Assembly (NCBI GenBank): GCA_023055425.1
Contig: JALGPY010000035.1
Location: 2,099,501-2,163,500 of the forward strand
Source of the DNA: Linanthus parryae
Lineage: Eukaryota; Streptophyta; Magnoliopsida; Ericales; Polemoniaceae
Length of the DNA: 64,000 bases
Direction: 5' to 3'
Positions 21,293 through 32,851 of this stretch are shown one piece after another. Within the stretch, counting starts at the first letter, position 1. The number at the start of each line of letters is the position of its first letter. The translations under genes were made by a program, and so were the position numbers. Below the pieces are notes generated by a model that did no database searches, was not told the origin of the DNA, and saw nothing but the letters and a program-made list of their open reading frames with translations.

Positions 21293-22682
21293 TGTTGGAA
21301 TAGGTGCCCTAGAGGCGATCTAAATTTAGTATGAACACTGTTTGGCTAGATTATTCATTTATTATTTATTGAGATATTTAATATAATGAAGTACTTAGAG
21401 ACAATGTGTTGTTTATCTTATATTTCCCTAGTCCATTATATTGGTTAACAGGACAATAAACAATAGACTAGTACGTGGGTAGATTGATACGCAGATATCA
21501 AGTCTAGCACATGGGTATGCATTAGGAGAAATGTCATACAGGATTGACCCACAAACGAAAAGGCTACATTAGATTATTTCAAAGTCACAAGAGATTCTCG
21601 TAGTGCTAATGATATTGTAATCCTTATACTTGAAGTCACTAGAAAATCTAGTTGTGAAATATCATGCTTTGATATTATCAAACGTTGCGCCTTAACCGGG
21701 TAACTATAAAGGTACTTATCGGGCATGATAGGAAGCAAGCTTAGAGATCGTAGTGATGTAGACATGATTTGTCCTTCTCACATAATGGGAGTAAATATCC
21801 ATGGGCCACTCGAGGGATGGTGCTTATAGAATGTCCGGCCAGACTCAGATAAATTAATATGGAGATATTGATGTTATCTGCACAGATACGCATAATCCCA
21901 AGATTGAGAAACTATAGATTGGGTATCCGAGTGTGACTATTATTTCTCGTGTCCAATCCTGATATAGAGACAAAGGGATAATACAATACATGAACATTGG
22001 GCACAAGGTTTGTCGGGATCACATACTATTTCTCTTAGTTGGGTGGCATGAATGTGTTTCTAGACACCGCTCCATGTTAGTAAATAGTTACTACCAACTA
22101 AGTAGAAACCTATGGGGTCATACACCGAAGGAATTAAACTGGATATTGGTGTTAATTATTTGGACTAATTAATAGAAGTATCATAACGCAACCACAAGCA
22201 AAGTTAGTGGAACTAATTTGAAATGGACTAATACATGTAAGGACATGATTAGTATTGGGGCAATTATGTAGTTAATAAAGAGTATTAAATATATAAAGGA
22301 ACTCTAGCTTGTTATTTATCAACAGAAGTCATTATTGAAAGAAAATAACAAAGAAAGAGAGAGAGCAACAATAAGGAGGCCGAAGCCCCCCTTTTTCCGT
22401 CCCTCATCCCGTCGGCCACCAAGGAGGACCGCCCCTCGTTGCCTCGTTTTGCGTGATCTTTCCCTCCTTCTTCTGTTGCAAGCACATCGCGTTGATAAGG
22501 AATCCAATCATAGATCCAAGGTGTGGATACTCGTAGACACTATTCTTTGTGTTATCTCTCAAACTAAGGTACACACCTATTCTACCCCTATCATGTTATG
22601 ATTGTTTGCTTGTGATTCTTGGACGTATTTAAGCAGGATTAATTTTTTTTTCCGCTGCGTCACCTGCATCAAAATTCCTACA
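21293..22682 (+). repeat. 5' LTR of copia B, 1390 bp
   Basis: TGTTGGAATAGGTGCCCTAG to AAAATTCCTACA, so canonical TG...CA. It has a TATA box TATATAAAG at 22290-22298 and a GC-rich block around 22380-22450. Open frames at 22319-22601 on both strands lie inside it and are not genes. Confidence 0.9.
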
Positions 22683-22683
22683 A

Positions 22684-22695
22684 TGGTATTAGAGT
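22684..22695 (+). other. Primer-binding site of copia B
   Basis: TGGTATTAGAGT, two differences from TGGTATCAGAGC (initiator-Met tRNA complement), one base after the LTR end. Confidence 0.75.
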
Positions 22696-24350
22696 CACAG
22701 GTTGTAGAGAATAGCATGATCTTATGTGTTACTGTTTTTCAGTTTTACACCGTATATGTTGTTTTACACAAAAACTCAAAATAATTAGCATATTAGATGC
22801 AAATTGAAAATGATTCAACCAAGCAAGAGCTAAGTTTAAATGGGATGTAGGAATTAGTTAGTTTGGATCACATAGGATGTGACGAATTTTGGATCTAGGA
22901 ACTAGGGTTTGGGCACTAGTTGGGAAAAGGAATTTTTCAAACTTGGAAAAAACTAAACTTGGGAAACTAGGAAAGGAATTGTTTTTGAAACAATTCATGG
23001 AAGGGTTCGCCCCCCTAGGGACCTCCCCCTTTCCTTGGTGCCCAAGCTAGGGCACGACCAAGGGCTTGGACCGGCCTAGCGTGCGGCTTGGACACGCGTT
23101 GGGCTCGGCTGACCGGCCCAAGGCCGTGCCTTGGTGCTAGGGTAGTTCGGCCATGTCTATGGTGGACCCCTTGGACCTTTTTGACCATAGGTGCCTATTT
23201 TCAACTAAAATTGAACAAGCACGTTAAAAATGGTTTTAATTGTATTTTTTTCCTTGTTGCATGGTGGATAGATATGACCTAGGTTGTGGATGTTTAATTT
23301 ATGTAGTTTGGTTTACGGCCTGCGAGTTGATCAAATTAATGCAATAGTTAATTAATTTTACATCGTGCGAACTGATTATCTTCTCAACATGTGAGGTTTT
23401 ATTTATTTATTATTTTTTTTTAGATTCTAGCCTAGAATTAGATAAATTAGATAATAGCCAAGAGCATGGAGAAGAAGACCATAGAACCAAGAAGCCACAA
23501 GGACGATGAAGATTCCCATTCTAGGGCGCGCGGCTATGTGGAGCACATGGAGATGAGCTTGTCACTTTATGGCATATAGATATTATCATTGGCCTGGTAA
23601 TATCTTAGTCTCTCAGGCCATATCCATACCACGTTATTTTATTTTTGTGGGTGTTTATTATTTTTGTCTTGTTATTTATTTTGTGTATGGATGACACAAG
23701 CAAAACGTAACAAGATATATAATAATAAAAAGTGTGATCTTTTATTGTGGATTGCCCTATCCAAATAAGTAGATCAATCTGATGGGATCAACCAAACAAT
23801 AAGATAATGACAATTAAATCCCTCAATGCAAATCTTACATTTTTCCTTCTCTTACCGAAACACCCTTCATGATCAAGGACCATTAAAATTCAGGTTTCCA
23901 AAGCAAGGCAACTTTAATTCACCTTGGTGCGTTGCGGCGACACAAGCAAGTAATGTGTGATTGTTGAAGTAAGAGGTTGGACGCAAATGGGTAAGAATCA
24001 ATTGGATTGATGAACCTAGAGGCATGACAATTAGGCGTTATCTAAAGGATAATGAATAATGAGTTATTCACCTAATTGGACAAGGAGTTGCATGGGATGC
24101 AATTGGAATGGTTCGTACCTAAAAAAAAACAATTGTTGGGTGACTTGCCGAAGAAAGCTCAAGAAGAAGTGAAATATGAATCTTGGACCTACTAGAAAAT
24201 ATACATGATATTTTCCGCATTAATGGCGAGGGCTATTAATACGAGAAAAATAGTTGAAGTAATATTTAATGATCTAGCCGTTATTGAATATAGTTAAATT
24301 GTTCAAAATACTAAAATTTCATATTTCTCCTTTTGTAGAATTCAAGGGCA
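22696..24350 (+). other. Leader of copia B
   Basis: The longest uninterrupted leader of the family here, about 1.65 kb, non-coding. It holds a GC-rich block at 23000-23170 with repeated GGCC/CGGCC words and a GGTGACTTGCC word shortly before gag. It was the reference for locating the LINE and T insertions in copia A. Confidence 0.7.
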
Positions 24351-25557
24351 AACAATCATGCATCGACTTCATCCCTGCGATCTATCCTTGAGAAGGACAA
24401 GTTGTCTGGAACAAATTTCCGTGACTGGTACAAAAACTTAAGGATTGTCCTTAAGCAAGAAAAGAAACTGTACGTCTTACACAATCCTGTTCCAGAACCA
24501 CCTAAGGATGACATTGTTCTAGCTTTCGTGAGAGCACATCATTAACATGTGGATGATTGTAATGATGTGACTTGTCTCACGCTTTGCACCATGACCTCTG
24601 ATCTCTAGAAGCAACATGAGAACATGGAAGCCTACGATATGATCATACTTGAAACAATTGTTTCAAGAACAGGCAAGGCATGAGCGTTATAAGGTGTCCA
24701 AAGCACTGTTCAAGAGCAATCTCGCAAAAGGGAACCCATTCGAGCCTCACGTACTCCGTATGATCGGATACATAGAGAACCTTGGAATGTTAGGCTTCCC
24801 ATTTTTCCAAGAGTTGTCAACATATATCATCTTGCAATCGTTGCCTGATAGTTATAACCAATTCATCATGAACTATAACATGAATGAGATCAACAAAGCT
24901 CTTCCAGACTTGCTGAACATGCTAAATATAGCTGAACAAAGCATCAATAAAGGCAAAGGGAAGGCCATATTGATGGTCAATAAAATAAATTATGGGACTT
25001 GCCTCTATTTCCAAAGGAAAGCGCAAGAAATTGCAAAATCCAAGGAATCCTTAAAACCTAGTGGGGACGTGGCTAAGGGTGAGTGTCAGTACTGTAGCCA
25101 GCTGGGTCACCGGAGGAGGAATTTCCCTAAGTATGTGGAGGATAAAATTCTTGGAATAGTGATTCCACTGCCACCAGGTATTTTCGTTATAGATGTCAAT
25201 CTTTATATTTCTTCATCTTGGGTATTGGATACTGGATGTGGATCTCACATTTTTCGAAATGTGCAGGTTTTGAAAAGAAGTATAAGATTGGCTAAAGGGG
25301 AGATAGAATTGTGCGTCGGGAATGGAGCAAGAGTTGCTGCATTAGCTATAGGCATATATGAGTTATCTATGCCTTCAGAGCTTATTTCAGAATTAGACAA
25401 TTGCTATTATGTGCCTGCTAGGAGCAGAATTTCTATTTCTTGTTTGGACGAGAAAGGTCTTTCTATTTCAATAAAGGACAATGTTGCTCCATTTATTTCG
25501 ATAGTATGCACAATTGTAGTGTGCATTTGTCTAATGGATTGTATATCCTTGATCTAA
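24351..25557 (+). pseudogene. Copia B gag and protease
   Basis: The gag start is lost: the ATG of A (17751) and D (37451) reads AGG here. A long open stretch, 24649-25557, carries the gag C-terminal half (NQFIMNYNMNE), a knuckle C-QY-C-SQLG-H-RRRN-F whose last Cys is Phe, and the protease site WVLDTGCGSH (about 25218-25247). The region before 24649 has stops and a frame change. The product would be particle protein and aspartic protease. Confidence 0.85.
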
Positions 25558-26455
25558 ATAATGTCGTATATAACATAAAACCAAGAGGATTAAAACTAAT
25601 GATTTAAATAATACTTATCCACGGTACTGTCGTTTAGGCCATATAAATGAGAAACGCATATCTAGACTCCATTAGGATGGATTCCTAGACTCATTTGATT
25701 TGGAATCATATGAGACGTGTGAGTCTTGTTTATTGGGAAAAATGAAGAAGTCACATTTCAATAAGAAAGGTGAGAGGACTAGTGAGTTACTGGCACTCAT
25801 ACCTATTGATGTATGTGGACCGTTTCCCATGCCTGCCAGAGGAGGTTACACCTACTTCATTACATTCAACTAATGAGTTCAGTAGATATGGATTTGTGTA
25901 CCTTATGAAGGCCAAATCCGAGTCCTTTGAATTGTTCAAGGAATTCAAGAACGAAGTCGAGAAGCAGCTTGGCAAAATATTAAGGATCTACAATCGGATT
26001 GTGGATGAGAATACTTGATTCAAGAGTTTAACGAGTATCTTGGAGAGTGTGGGATAGTATCCCAACTCACTCCACTCAAAACACCACAATGTAATGGCGT
26101 GTCCGAGAGGAGGAATCCAACCCTAATGGATATGGTTCGATCTATGATGTGCCAAACGGATCTCCCGATATCGTTTTGGGGTCATGCTCTATTGATTGCA
26201 GCTTTCACCATTAACCGTATTCCATCCAAATTGGTCATAAAGACACCATATGAGATGGACTTGGAAGCGTCCCATTGTGTCGTTTATGAAGATTTGGGTT
26301 GCAATGTCTATGTAAAGCGTTTACAAACAGACAAACTCGGACCCAAAGCGGATGCGTGTAAATTTGTGGGATATCCTAAGGAAACAAAAGAATATTATTT
26401 CCATAATCCAACCAAGAACAAAGTGTTTGTATCTCGGACCGCGCTTTTTTCTTGA
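25558..26455 (+). pseudogene. Copia B integrase
   Basis: The pre-integrase HHCC zone is decayed (about 25620-25745). The core follows with LIPIDVCGPF (expected HTD, so His lost and Asp kept), a frameshift at 25870, SRYGFVYLMKA, and a decayed second-Asp region near 25985-26010. The C-terminal part is one open piece (26015-26455) with TPQCNGVSERR, holding the catalytic Glu, and CNVYVKRLQTDKLGPKA. Integrase activity is not expected. Confidence 0.85.
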
Positions 26456-26966
26456 AAGAGAGTTCGTCTCTAAAGAAGAAAGTGGGAGGACTGTAGATCT
26501 TAAAGAAATTCAAGAACCACAAAAAACTAATCCGATGATGGAAAATGAGCAGGAACCACAAACAGTTGTGGAGGAACCTGTTCAGGTAACACAGTAACTC
26601 CGTCTGTCGGGTAGGGTGCGTTATGAGCCAAAGAGGCACGGAGTTCTCGTGAAAGATCCCGAGGACGTACAACTCATGGATGATGAGCCTACTACCTATG
26701 GGAGGCCGTGAGAGGGAAAGACCAAAATAAGTGGATTGAGGCCATGAGATCCGAAATGGAATCCATGTATTCCAACCAAGTATGGACTTGGTGGAACCAC
26801 CCGATGGGGTTCGGCCCATAGGGTGAAAGTGGGTCTTCAAGAAGAATACCGACATGGATGGCAAAGTAGTTACCTACAGGGGGCGATTGGTGGCTAAAGG
26901 GTACAGAGAGATTCATGGTATTGACAATAATGAGACCTTTTCACTATTAGCTATGACTAAATCCTT
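26456..26966 (+). pseudogene. Copia B RT N-terminal fragment
   Basis: Linker with QEPQ repeats and a RLSGRVRYEPKRHG motif (about 26600-26640), then the RT start with [12 protein letters not shown] coding in shifted frames and a 'GIDNNET' motif. The homology stops at about 26966, before the catalytic motifs, where the tail-to-tail junction with copy C lies. Confidence 0.75.
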
Positions 26967-27009
26967 TGTTGCATCATCAATTCGAAGAATCCAACTTCAA
27001 GAAGCTTGA
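26967..27009. other. B/C tail-to-tail junction
   Basis: About 43 bases that align convincingly to neither RT copy. To the left, copia B runs on the plus strand; to the right, copia C runs on the minus strand. Both stop at nearly the same place in RT. Confidence 0.6.
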
Positions 27010-28780
27010 CTCAATCTATAGACAAATTTCTACAAGAAAGATGCGAATGGATTTAAGCATCACAACTGGGGGAAAGATTTTGTCATAGTCTATACTATGA
27101 ACTCACATGAAACCCTTTTTCAACCAGTTGTCCCTTAAAAGTAATCATATAACCATCCATGTTGGTTCCTCATAACCCACTTGAACCCTATAAGTCCTAC
27201 CCTTTCAGATGGTTCCACCAAAGTCCATACTTTGTTGGTACACATGAATTCCATTTTGTGTCTCATGGCTCCTCTAGTCATTTCAGAGAGTATGGCCCAC
27301 TCGTGGCCATCTCATAGGTTGTAGACTCATCTCTATGAGCACTATATCATGGGTTATGAGAAATCCTTATTTCTCTAGTCCCTTGACATATCCTACCTAA
27401 CCTACGAGGTTCTGGTGTTATCTGAGTAGTTTTCTCCACAACATCTTGTGATCCTGCTCATTTTCCATCAAAAGGATCAATGTTCTGTTGTGGTTCTTGA
27501 ACTTCTTCAAGTTCTAGTGTCCTCCCACTGTTTCTTTTACAGAAAATCTCTATCTAGAAGCACGGCGGTTCGAGCAACAAACATTTTGTTCTCGATTGGA
27601 TTTTAGAAATAATATCCTTGGTGTCCTCAGGATATTCCACACAGTACATTTATCCGACATAGGTTCAAGTTTGATCTCAAAACCTTTTACATAAACTTCA
27701 AAACTCAAATTCTTTATGAACGACATGCTAGGACACTTCCTAGTCCATATCTCATATGGTGTTTGTCATAATTAATTTAGATGGAACAAGGTTAAGGGAG
27801 AAATTTGCTGTAATTAGAACATAGCCCATAAAAGTAAACCGGAAGTTTTGTTTGACACATCATGGACCGAATCGTGTCCAACAAGGTCCGGTTTCTCTTC
27901 TCAGACAGGCCATTCCATAATGGTGTTCTAGGTAGAGTGAGTTGTGATCTCATCCCATACTCCCTTAGATGTTCAAACTATTGGCTTAACTATTATCATC
28001 CACGATCCAATCATAGAGCGATGATACTTTTTCCAAGCTGACTCTGTACTTCATTCTTGAATTCCTCGAACTCTTCAAAGTTTTCTTATTTGTTTCTTCA
28101 TAAGATACACAAATCCATATTTCTCCGATACCATCAGTAAATATGTTGAAGTACTGAAAACCATCTTTAGTATTTGTTCCTAGTGGCGTACATATATCAA
28201 CATGTATGGTTCCCAAAGATCATATCTTGCCCTTTAAACAAGTCTTACATATCTCATTTGATTCAAAATCAAATGAGTTACAGAAATCCATCCATATGGA
28301 GTTCTAGATATGTATTTCTTATTCATGTGGCCTAAACGATAATGCTAAAGATAAGTGAGGTTCACATCATTTTATGCAAATATCTTGGTATTAATGATAT
28401 AGATGAAATTATCATGATTACAGATATACAATCCATTGGACAAAATTGCATTACAATAATGCATACCAGAATAAATGGAACAACATTTGTCATTTATTAT
28501 GATAGAGCCTTTCATGTCCAAACAAGAAACTATGATGATACACCCCCTCATAGAAGGGACATAATCACTTTTGTCTAATTCATGAACAATTTCATAAGAT
28601 TATAGATCATTCCCTACGGCTAATTCAGCAACCCGTTGCTTCATTACCCCACATGTAGGTTTATTTCTTCCTTATCCAATTTTCTACATCTCTTGAGATA
28701 CTCCATATTTATATAAATGCGAGATCATCATATAGTATTAGATACTCATGATGATGAGATTGACATATTGAATTATATAA
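27010..28780 (-). pseudogene. Copia C protease, integrase and RT start
   Basis: Read on the minus strand. Protease zone about 28400-28780 (decayed). Integrase core 27986-28216 with HVDICTPLG (first catalytic Asp kept, in the expected H-x-D context) and a decayed 'DWIVDDN' for the second-Asp region. Integrase C-terminus about 27570-27680. RT start about 27010-27250, with homology to the K-W-V-F-K-K and G-I-D-Y-D-E-T motifs of D. Many stops. Confidence 0.75.
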
Positions 28781-28799
28781 CGAAAATACCTAAATTGGA

Positions 28800-29830
28800 A
28801 TTCATAATTCCTTCATTACGTTCTTCCAGGTACTTTGGGCAGTTTCTCCACCTCTACACCACCTATGGGATTTTTAAGACAATTTGGTTTTAGCAACAAG
28901 CTTGCTTTATACCTATGGGGTCAGCGCAAACCTTTTTCCCTTACCCATGCTATTAACCTTTAACAGTTTTGCCTATTCCCTTTATGAGTGCTTTGTTTAG
29001 TGATTCTCAATCATATTGAGTAAATCATCTTTAAACAAAACTATAATGCATCTAATGTAATTCTTTGTCCACTTGGGCGAATAAATTTTAATTTTTATCT
29101 ATCTCATAGATAAATCCCAAAATATAAGCTTTCAATCCTATTGAAATAGCTTAGTTGCGTTTTACCTCTTGCTCCTGCAGTCACATTTACTAGCCAGTGT
29201 CGTCCCGTCATATCTTGATGAATCAAGTCGCCCTGCTTTGGCACGCACGAGCTTGATTAATCTCGATCATGACGAGTTCTAAGAAAGAGAACACAACGTG
29301 GAACAACACTTAAAACCTCTTTCATGTCTAGCTCGATCTTTAAAAGTGATGTATGATCGTATCATACACCTCAATGTTCTCATCTTGCTTCCAAATCTCA
29401 GAGTTCATGGCAGATAACATGAGGCAAGGCACATCCAAAGAACCATTCTCTGATGTTCCTTCTATTAGTTTTAGTGTGTTATGGTAGTCGCTGGGAATAG
29501 AACTTTATGTTCTATTCTGTACAACAATTTTTCTTATATTTGAGAATAATTCTCAATTTTTATACGAGTCTAAAATAGATTCCAGATAGTTTGTCCTTCT
29601 TAAGGACACAGAGTCGCGTTTTTGTTTGTCTAATGCCATGGGTATTCAACACCAAAAGGATTAGGAAAAGTATTGTGACATATAACTATATTAAACAAGG
29701 ACTCAAGTTGTCAAACATAGCTCCCACTATTTTGCTACAGATTAATAACCCTCAAGATATTAATACGGAAAATATCATTATATTTTCTGGTGGGCTAAGA
29801 TCCATATTTCACTTCCTTTTTCAGCTTGAT
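28800..29830 (-). pseudogene. Copia C gag (interrupted)
   Basis: N-terminal part about 29310-29830, including the homologue of the K-Q-H-E-N-M motif as 'KQDENIEVYD' on the minus strand near 29360-29395. C-terminal part about 28820-29190 with DLLNMIE and a GKGKRFA stretch. Between them lies about 120 bp of leader sequence (29190-29310), foreign to gag. Confidence 0.7.
29190..29310 (-). repeat. Leader-derived fragment inside copia C gag
   Basis: On the minus strand it reads GCGTGCCAAAGCAGGGCGAC and a CTTGATT context, matching leader A at about 9390-9495 (GCGTGCCAAAGCAAGGAGAC). It has no place in gag in the other copies. Confidence 0.7.
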
Positions 29831-30050
29831 TTTCCAATTGGATGCCCAAGAACGCTAGATCTAAGATCTTAAAATTTCTGAAACTCAGTAATTCAAACAT
29901 CTGATGCAAGAATTAGATCTTTTTTTGTTGAATCACATTCAACCTGCATCTAATATGCTTTATTTCTCGTTTTAACGCAATAATAAACAATGATAAGTTA
30001 AAAACAACAAAATCGTAACACATAAACCACGTTAGGATCTACAACATGTC
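29831..30050 (-). other. Shortened leader of copia C
   Basis: Only about 0.2 kb of leader next to the primer site, against about 1.65 kb in copy B. The middle of the leader, including the GC-rich block, is deleted. Confidence 0.65.
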
Positions 30051-30062
30051 GCTCTGATACCA
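30051..30062 (-). other. Primer-binding site of copia C
   Basis: Plus strand GCTCTGATACCA, so the minus strand reads TGGTATCAGAGC, a perfect match to the initiator-Met tRNA complement. It is the best-kept primer site of the family here. Confidence 0.88.
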
Positions 30063-30063
30063 C

Positions 30064-31430
30064 TGTAGGGTTTTGATCATGGATACGCAGCCGAATAATA
30101 ATTTTATCCGATCAAGACCCTCCAAGGATCACAGGAAGAGAAATCATGACGATGGTAAAGGAATCATGTTATGTACCTTGTAGGTCTCCTTTGAAGACTT
30201 CAAACGCGAAAAGTATAACGTCTCTAGTGTTGATCCACGCCTAGGATTGAGATATAGATCCTCCAAACTCCTTTTCCTAGCTAGGAAGAATGGAAGAGGA
30301 TGAAGTAATTACGCAAAAGAGCACCAAAGAGAGGGGCTGCCCACTCTTCTTGGCTGACGGGTAGGGCTGAAGGCAAGGGGGAGTTCAGCCCTCCTTGTTC
30401 TCTTGCTCACTCCTACTCTATGTATGTTATGAGCAAGAAGCTAGGAGCATCCTTTATATAGTCCAACAACTCCTTGTTACTACATAAAGGCCCTCTCCCA
30501 ATCGTGCTCAAGTTCGGATTAGTCCAACTTGCATATTAGTCCTACTAAGTTAGCAAGCTTTTGCGATTTGATCCTTCCAATTAATTAATCATATTAATTG
30601 ATTCCCAAGTCTAGTTGAATCCTATATGATGTGTGACCCCATAGGTTTCTATGTAGTTTGTAGTAACAATTTACTAATATGGACCGGCCTCTAGCAGGAC
30701 ATCCATTCTAGCCAACCAATAGAAATAGTCATCATGACAAACCTTATGGAAGTATTGTCTCATCCCTTTGTCTCAATATCCGGATTGGACACGAGACATA
30801 AAATTCACACTCGTATATTCAATCCATATTTCCTCGATCCTGGGAATAGCCTTATTCATGCAAATAACATCAATATCCTCTATTGATTTAAGTCTAGCCT
30901 GACATTCTAGATGCACTATCCCTCGAGTGGCCTAGGATATTTGCTCCCGTTATGTGGGAGGGACAAATTCTATCTATATCACTGCGATATCGAAGCTTGC
31001 TTCCTATTGTGGACAAATTCTATCTATATCACGGTGTAGTGTTTGACACTAGTAAAACACAATACAACACAACTAGATGATCTAGTGACCTCAAGTCTAG
31101 GATGACAATACAGTTGTCACTGCGAGAAGCACTTGTGACTTTACATAACATGTATGTAGCCTTCTCGGAGATGGGTCAAGCCAGTATTCCATTACTCCTA
31201 ATGCATACCCATGTGTTGGATTGTGATATCTCCATATCAATCAAACCCCATACTAGTCTATAGTTGATTGTCCGGTTAATCAATATAATCGACTAGGGAT
31301 ATTTAAGAATATAACACTTATATTCTAAGGACTTCATTCATGTTAACATATCTCCATATCGGTGACATAATGAATCGTAAATCCATAAATGTCACAAGAA
31401 ATAGATTGCCTCTAGGGCATATTTCCAACA
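30064..31430 (-). repeat. 5' LTR of copia C, 1367 bp
   Basis: The minus-strand start TGTTGGAAATATGCCCTAG lies at 31430 and the end CCCTACA at 30064. The TATA box TATATAAAG lies on the minus strand at 30460-30452. The outer end abuts the older gag H exactly. Confidence 0.88.
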
Positions 31431-31660
31431 GTGACAGCCTCTGCAAAGAGGGTTGCATTAAAAGCAGTAAGAACTGCCTGATCTTGTATCCAAGCTGAGA
31501 ACGTCGGATTAACGACTGGACCACAATCAGAGGTGATGTGCGCCGGAGGACACGGTGTAGAACCATCAAGGTGACCAAATAATATATGTGTACGAAAGAA
31601 AGACTGGATCGTATGTGTCCATAGTTACTATACTCGAGGAAAATATTTGGACTCCGACAA
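31431..31660 (-). pseudogene. Older copia gag fragment H
   Basis: On the minus strand the reading frame gives LFGHLDGSTPCPP, then NPTFSAWIQDQAVL and NATLFAEAV. This is the signature of the RE1/Ale-type copia gag (UBN2/Retrotran_gag family), different from the A-D family. It is preceded by a decayed FFRTHI segment. Copia C inserted into it at 31431; the upstream part is lost toward the inverted-repeat element at 31687. Confidence 0.78.
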
Positions 31661-31686
31661 CCAGAACGTCAAAATAAAGGTTTAGG

Positions 31687-32851
31687 CTTAATTGCTGACT
31701 ACATACCCCCAATATGCCATAAGTGGCTGATTGCAATCCCTATTTCTAAAATTAGCTGATTGCATCCCCCATTTGCAATTATGCTTGCTTATTGCAACTG
31801 GGGAAAAATATCAATCCAAAACTTACTGTTATGAAAGATAAAATTGTTAATGGATATATATAAAATAAATAGACAGAAGAAAGAAAAATACATGAAGATG
31901 AACACAATGAACAACACCAGTTCATCCATACAATCCGCCTCTCTCTCTCTCTCTCTCACGATTAAGCCACAATCTCTCTCCAATTCGCCAAAAACATCAT
32001 ATCCTCCACTCACAACCATCACCACCAGCTCATCAATCCACTCCTCCACCCCCTCCATTTCAGATTCCAATTTCCATCCACCCCACCCCAGCATCCACCC
32101 ATCTCTATTTCATTTTGTTCTTCTCCCTCTCCGCTTCCATCCCTTCGGCCGCTAATCATATCCACTCTTTCATATGGTTGATTCAGGGGCTGTTTAGAGG
32201 TCGGTTTTGAGTTTGTGACTTTGCGGCCAGAAATCACGTGTTTGCCAAGTTGACAGCTACATATTCCAGCTTCTTGATTTCATTTGACTTGTCCCGGAAA
32301 TATTTAATTGTTTTTTGAGGTTATTGAAACAGAGATCTTAACACCATAAGATCCAAAACCAAATACAACTTTGTCTCACCTCTTCCTCCCAATCTTGACT
32401 TTCATAACTATTCATTGGGTCACTTGGAATCGGTAATTTGGATAGCAAAGTGATCAATTTTTTGAATATTTTTTTCATAATGTTATAGAGTAAGAGTTTC
32501 TCTACAACACGGCAAAATAATTATCAAAATATCACACCATTTTGCTATCAAAGTCACCCGGTTAAATTGACCCACATACGAGTCAAAAAGTCAGGATGGA
32601 AAGGAAGAGCTGAGACGGAGTGGTACGTAATATGACAGTTCTTTTTTGTCCGAACTTCACAATTTTGCCCTTACGAAACAATACATAATTGTCAACTAAC
32701 AGAATATTCTTTAATAGAGGGAACATAATTTGTTTTCCAGTTGTAATAAGCCAGCATAATTACAAACGAATGATGCAAATAGCTAATTTTACAAGTTGGG
32801 ATTGCAATGAGAAGATTTTGATATACTGGGGGTATGCTATTACAAATTAAG
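31687..32851. mobile_element. 1165-bp element with 115-bp terminal inverted repeats
   Basis: The left end (31687-31801) begins CTTAATTGCTGACTACATAC. The right end (32737-32851) is its inverted counterpart of equal length with scattered differences, both containing CATACCCCCA and a late CCAGTTG/CAACTGG. The long inverted repeats suggest a non-autonomous Mutator-like or foldback DNA transposon. No transposase is seen. A clear target duplication was not found. The interior has a CT microsatellite (31938-31960) and short proline/serine-rich open frames on both strands (31789-32237) that I do not accept as genes. Confidence 0.72.

Larger units (their letters stand above)
21293..26966 (+). mobile_element. 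Ty1/copia element B (3'-truncated)
   Basis: Contains an intact-looking 5' LTR (21293-22682), primer site, 1.65-kb leader, gag, protease, integrase and the first part of RT. It is inserted in copia A at ...GGATCCATC|TGTTGG, whereas copy D reads GGATCCATCATG, so the left junction is a clean insertion border. RT is cut near 26966, where an inverted copy (C) begins. RNase H and 3' LTR are absent. Same family as A, C and D. Confidence 0.88.
27010..31430 (-). mobile_element. Ty1/copia element C (minus strand, scrambled)
   Basis: Same family as A, B and D, reversed. Reading on the minus strand: LTR (31430-30064), primer site (30062-30051), a leader shortened to about 0.2 kb, gag (29830-28800), protease, integrase and RT start (to 27010). 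The right end is a clean LTR terminus (minus TGTTGG) in an older copia gag. It is more decayed than B. RNase H and the second LTR are absent. Confidence 0.85.

Noticed and set aside
21293..22682. Reading LTR B as the 3' LTR of copia A
   Set aside because: A stops before RNase H, with no polypurine tract, and copy D is continuous at the same point; a primer site and leader follow the LTR, so it is the 5' LTR of B.
22684..22695. Possible tRNA gene at the initiator-Met-like motif
   Set aside because: Only the 12-base primer-site complement is present, without any tRNA body. The same holds for 3308, 30051, 43237, 53429 and 62533.
31789..32237. Overlapping plus- and minus-strand frames inside the inverted-repeat element
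   Set aside because: Low-complexity Ser/Pro or Glu/Arg/Gly composition driven by a CT microsatellite. No homology is recognised and start contexts are arbitrary.
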